Assembly: GCA_023404805.1 (NCBI GenBank)
Contig: JAEYAL010000343.1
Span: 1-6,699, forward strand
DNA: 6,699 nt
Source of the DNA: Actinomycetes bacterium
Lineage (GTDB): Bacteria; Actinomycetota; Thermoleophilia; Solirubrobacterales; Solirubrobacteraceae
Direction: 5' to 3'
Shown here: piece by piece, positions 5,290 through 6,699 of the stretch
Layout: each line of letters starts with the position of its first letter
How positions within the stretch are numbered: the stretch's first letter is position 1
Made by a program: the position numbers and the translations under genes
Notes under the pieces: generated by a model
Told to the model about the DNA's origin: nothing
What the model saw: the letters and a program-made list of their open reading frames with translations, nothing else
Databases searched by the model: none

Positions 5290-5302
5290 GTCCGACACGG
5301 AC
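5290..5302. promoter_or_regulatory. Candidate operator, GTCCG-ACA-CGGAC palindrome
   Basis: A perfect 5-bp inverted repeat with 3-bp spacer lies in the divergent region between the Cys-peptide/sigma operon and rnpB, about 100 bp before the peptide start. A further 6-bp repeat, CCTCGC/GCGAGG (5302-5307 with 5317-5322), abuts it. Such short GC repeats are common by chance in this base composition. Confidence 0.25.
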
Positions 5303-5390
5303 CTCGCTCTAGGTGGGCGAGGCGCGCAGCACCCGCAGTCCGTTGGGCTGCCGCTGCATGGCGGCCCGCACGCGTGGCGGGCGTGCGCGT

Positions 5391-5396
5391 TACGCT
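5391..5396 (+). promoter_or_regulatory. Probable -10 element of the rnpB promoter
   Basis: TACGCT lies 4 nt before the predicted 5' end of RNase P RNA at about 5401. The fit between this spacing and the P1 helix start supports both calls. No recognisable -35 is present. Confidence 0.6.
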
Positions 5397-5400
5397 GCTC

Positions 5401-5722
5401 TGGCGCGCTGGACAGTCGCGGGGAGCCTTGAGCTCCTCGAGGAAAGTCCGGACATCACAGGGCAGGGTGGTCGTGGAGACGACCCGGGGAAACCCGCGGG
5501 AAAGTGCCACAGAAATCACACCGCCGATGGCTGCTCCGGCAGCACAGGCAAGGTTGAAATGGTGCGGTAAGAGCGCACCGGCGCCGCGGCGACGCGGCGG
5601 CCAGGTAAACCCCACCCGATGCAAGACCGAGCCGAACCGCTTGCAGGCGGCCCGTCGAGGTTCAGGTTGGTCGCAGAGATGGATGACTGTCCACGACAGA
5701 ATCCGGCTTACAGGCGCGCTAC
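5401..5722 (+). ncRNA. rnpB: RNase P RNA, bacterial type A
   Basis: This is the catalytic RNA of ribonuclease P, which removes 5' leaders from tRNA precursors. Universally conserved segments appear in order: GACAGTCGC near the 5' end, GAGGAAAGTCCGG (5439-5451), GCCACAGAAA (5506-5514), ACCGCCGATGGC, GGTGCGGTAAGAGCGCACC (5561-5579), CAGGTAAACCCCACCCG (5602-5618), GATGACTGTCCACGACAGA (5682-5700) and CCGGCTTA. The ends are set by the P1 helix, in which TGGCGCGC (5401-5408) pairs with GCGCGCTA (5714-5721) with one G-U. Length and element order fit the ancestral type A architecture. The exact ends may be off by a few bases. It is transcribed divergently from the sigma operon and converges with the collagen-like gene. 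Confidence 0.96.
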
Positions 5723-5723
5723 C

Positions 5724-5751
5724 GCCGGGGCTCCCGCAAGGGGGCCCCGGC
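5724..5751 (+). terminator. Terminator hairpin after rnpB
   Basis: A 12-bp stem with one G-U pair (5724-5735 with 5740-5751) is capped by a GCAA tetraloop of the GNRA class. It starts right after the mature rnpB 3' end. No T tract follows, which is common in high-GC actinobacteria. Because the stem is nearly symmetric it may also stop the convergent collagen-like transcript, whose stop codon is 33 nt away. Confidence 0.7.
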
Positions 5752-5784
5752 CACGCCTGCGTGAGGGCGCTCGGCCGCGCGAGC

Positions 5785-6402
5785 TCAGTCGATGGCGAAG
5801 CTGACACCGGCGAAGCTGACGTCGGTGCTCGAGCCCGTGCTCCATTGGACCTCGCCGCCAGCGAAGATGTCGACCCGGGTGCTGGGAAACACCCAAAAGA
5901 CCTCGTGGGCGATCGGCCGGTAGCCCACTGGGAGCGTGGTCATGATGCTCGTGCCGCCGGGGAGCGAGCCGCGAGTGATGACGCCACGCAGCCAGACACG
6001 CGCACCTTCTCGCCGGTACTCCGGCAGTGAATGCCCGCTCCCGTACGCCGCCCATTGGTTCGTGAGCGTGAGCGCCTTCCACGGCTCGACCGTGAACGAC
6101 CCCGTCGGTCCGGCCGGCCCGCGCTCTCCCTGGGGGCCTTCGATCCCGCGCGGCCCGCGCGGACCGCTCACGGCAGCACCGGGCGCAAGGTCCGCGGCAG
6201 CGACGGTCCCGTCCTGGATCTTGGCGCCGGTGATCGCGCCGTCGGCGACCTTCGCGTTCGTCACCGCGCCGGCCTTCAGCTGCTTGTCGCCGACGGACTT
6301 CGCGGGCAGCGACGTGACGACGGCGAACGAGGTCCCGCCGAGGGCCAGGAACAGCGCGAGCGTCGAAGCGACGTTGGCATAGGACGGGGCAGGCAGCTTC
6401 AA
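5785..6402 (-). CDS. Secreted collagen-like repeat protein with tail-fibre-like C-terminal domain
   Basis: The protein has 205 residues if it begins at TTG 6402. Residues 8-29 (SYANVASTLALFLALGGTSF) form a hydrophobic export or anchor segment. Residues 35-78 hold degenerate repeats (VTNAKVADG, AITGAKIQDG, TVAAADLAPG) expected to form a stalk. Residues 80-100 are seven Gly-X-Y triplets (GPR GPR GIE GPQ GER GPA GPT), a short collagen-like trimerising rod. Residues 103-205 form a beta-rich head with a WLRG strand and LPVGYRPI, resembling head domains of phage tail fibres. It is probably an exported trimeric surface or secreted protein. The TTG start is preferred because AGGA lies 6 nt before it and the signal segment then begins near residue 8; the ATG at 6483 would add 27 Arg-rich residues. 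A TACGCT -10 lies about 36 nt upstream. Partner and role are unknown. Confidence 0.85.
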   Translation of the reverse strand: MKLPAPSYANVASTLALFLALGGTSFAVVTSLPAKSVGDKQLKAGAVTNAKVADGAITGAKIQDGTVAAADLAPGAAVSGPRGPRGIEGPQGERGPAGPTGSFTVEPWKALTLTNQWAAYGSGHSLPEYRREGARVWLRGVITRGSLPGGTSIMTTLPVGYRPIAHEVFWVFPSTRVDIFAGGEVQWSTGSSTDVSFAGVSFAID

Positions 6403-6432
6403 AGCGGGTCCTGGGAGACGGCGCGGGCGGAC

Positions 6433-6453
6433 CGCGCCAGCGTATCTGGCGCG
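6433..6453. promoter_or_regulatory. Palindromic candidate operator over the collagen-like gene promoter
   Basis: CGCGCCAG (6433-6440) and CTGGCGCG (6446-6453) are exact reverse complements separated by CGTAT. On the minus strand the TACGCT hexamer (6444-6439) sits in the middle, 36 nt before the TTG start. A dimeric repressor bound here would occlude the -10. The symmetry is strong, but the site is seen only once. Confidence 0.45.
6439..6444 (-). promoter_or_regulatory. Probable -10 element of the collagen-like gene
   Basis: TACGCT on the minus strand, the same hexamer as before lexA and rnpB. It predicts a leader of roughly 30 nt containing the AGGA ribosome binding site at 6409-6412. No -35 is recognisable. 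Confidence 0.5.
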
Positions 6454-6511
6454 ATGGCGCGCCTGGGCGTGATTGGAATGCACCAGCCGCTCCGACCTTC
6501 ACACTGGTCTG

Positions 6512-6699
6512 GTGCCGTTCTCGCCCTCTGCTGGTGACGGCGCCGCTTGCGTGGTCACGGCTGCGCGTGCGGCGCAGCCCGCTGTCGCCGCCGTCGCCTT
6601 GCCCGCGGCTGCCGCGCTGGCGGTCGCGGGCGTCGCGCTTCGCCTCAGCGGCCGCACGCCCGTGATGGCGTCGGCGCCGCTATCGGTGCTGCCCTGGGC
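6512..6699 (+). CDS. Possible 5' fragment of a hydrophobic protein, running off the window
   Basis: A frame without stop runs from GTG 6512 to the right edge (62 codons, mostly G or C at third positions). The product is Ala- and Val-rich with a hydrophobic stretch (AVAAVALPAAAALAVAGVAL) followed by RLSGR, then another apolar run, as in a membrane protein N-terminus. In-frame TTG 6473 is an alternative start; neither has a clear Shine-Dalgarno. The reverse strand is also open here, so the coding strand is uncertain. Apart from this, 6403-6511 holds only the promoter of the collagen-like gene. Confidence 0.3.
   Translation, partial: MPFSPSAGDGAACVVTAARAAQPAVAAVALPAAAALAVAGVALRLSGRTPVMASAPLSVLPW

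Noticed and set aside
3769..6030. A very long plus-strand open frame of 753 codons
   Set aside because: It runs antisense through the hypothetical gene, the sigma factor and the Cys peptide, and sense through rnpB. Its product is Arg/Ser/Ala-rich without any domain. Long antisense frames are expected at this GC content.
1..6699. CRISPR array, insertion sequence, prophage or toxin-antitoxin module
   Set aside because: No regularly spaced direct repeats, transposase motifs, terminal repeats or toxin-antitoxin-like pair were found. The tail-fibre-like domain alone does not indicate a prophage because no other phage gene is nearby.

Overview
This is a very GC-rich window with almost exclusively G or C at third codon positions. 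The small collagen-like protein at the right has the N-terminal signature SYANVASTLALFLALGG followed by VT.AKV.DG repeats. As far as I know, this type is abundant in Thermoleophilia (Solirubrobacterales and relatives). With an actinobacterial-style LexA and SOS box, it points to a soil actinobacterium of that class. The assignment is inference from protein style, not a search.

Layout, left to right. (1) 1-281 (+) is the 3' end of a gene, possibly of the saccharopine-dehydrogenase-like family, followed by an MBL-fold hydrolase (300-1073, +). (2) Converging on these is a minus-strand pair: an NAD(P)-binding oxidoreductase of the 6PGDH-like/DUF1932 type (1696-2550) and a downstream cupin (1111-1668). 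(3) A tRNA-Leu(GAG) gene on the minus strand (2707-2791) has its own -10 and a strong intrinsic terminator. (4) lexA (2935-3579, +) has a perfect GAAC-N4-GTTC SOS box overlapping its ATG. (5) An orphan gene of unknown function (3672-4184, -) carries one ankyrin-like motif. (6) A two-gene minus-strand operon encodes a 55-residue cysteine-rich peptide (5024-5191) and, 4 nt later, an ECF-type sigma factor with a cysteine-rich C-terminal tail (4369-5019). (7) Divergent from it is rnpB, the type A RNase P RNA (about 5401-5722, +), with a GNRA-capped terminator hairpin. (8) A secreted collagen-like protein with a tail-fibre-like C-terminal domain (5785-6402, -) probably starts at TTG. The right edge holds a possible 5' fragment of a hydrophobic protein (+).

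How the parts work together. Most of the window is housekeeping: tRNA, LexA and RNase P. The least ordinary element is the cysteine-rich peptide plus sigma factor with a Cys tail. The two genes are tightly coupled, both products end in a CxCGC-type cluster, and no anti-sigma factor is adjacent. This resembles in principle the metal-sensing sigma factors with a C-terminal Cys-rich domain (CorE type), here paired with a metallothionein-sized peptide. The pairing may be a small metal- or redox-response unit. Three plus- or minus-strand transcription units (lexA, rnpB, collagen-like gene) share the same TACGCT -10-like hexamer, which suggests the local form of the housekeeping promoter.
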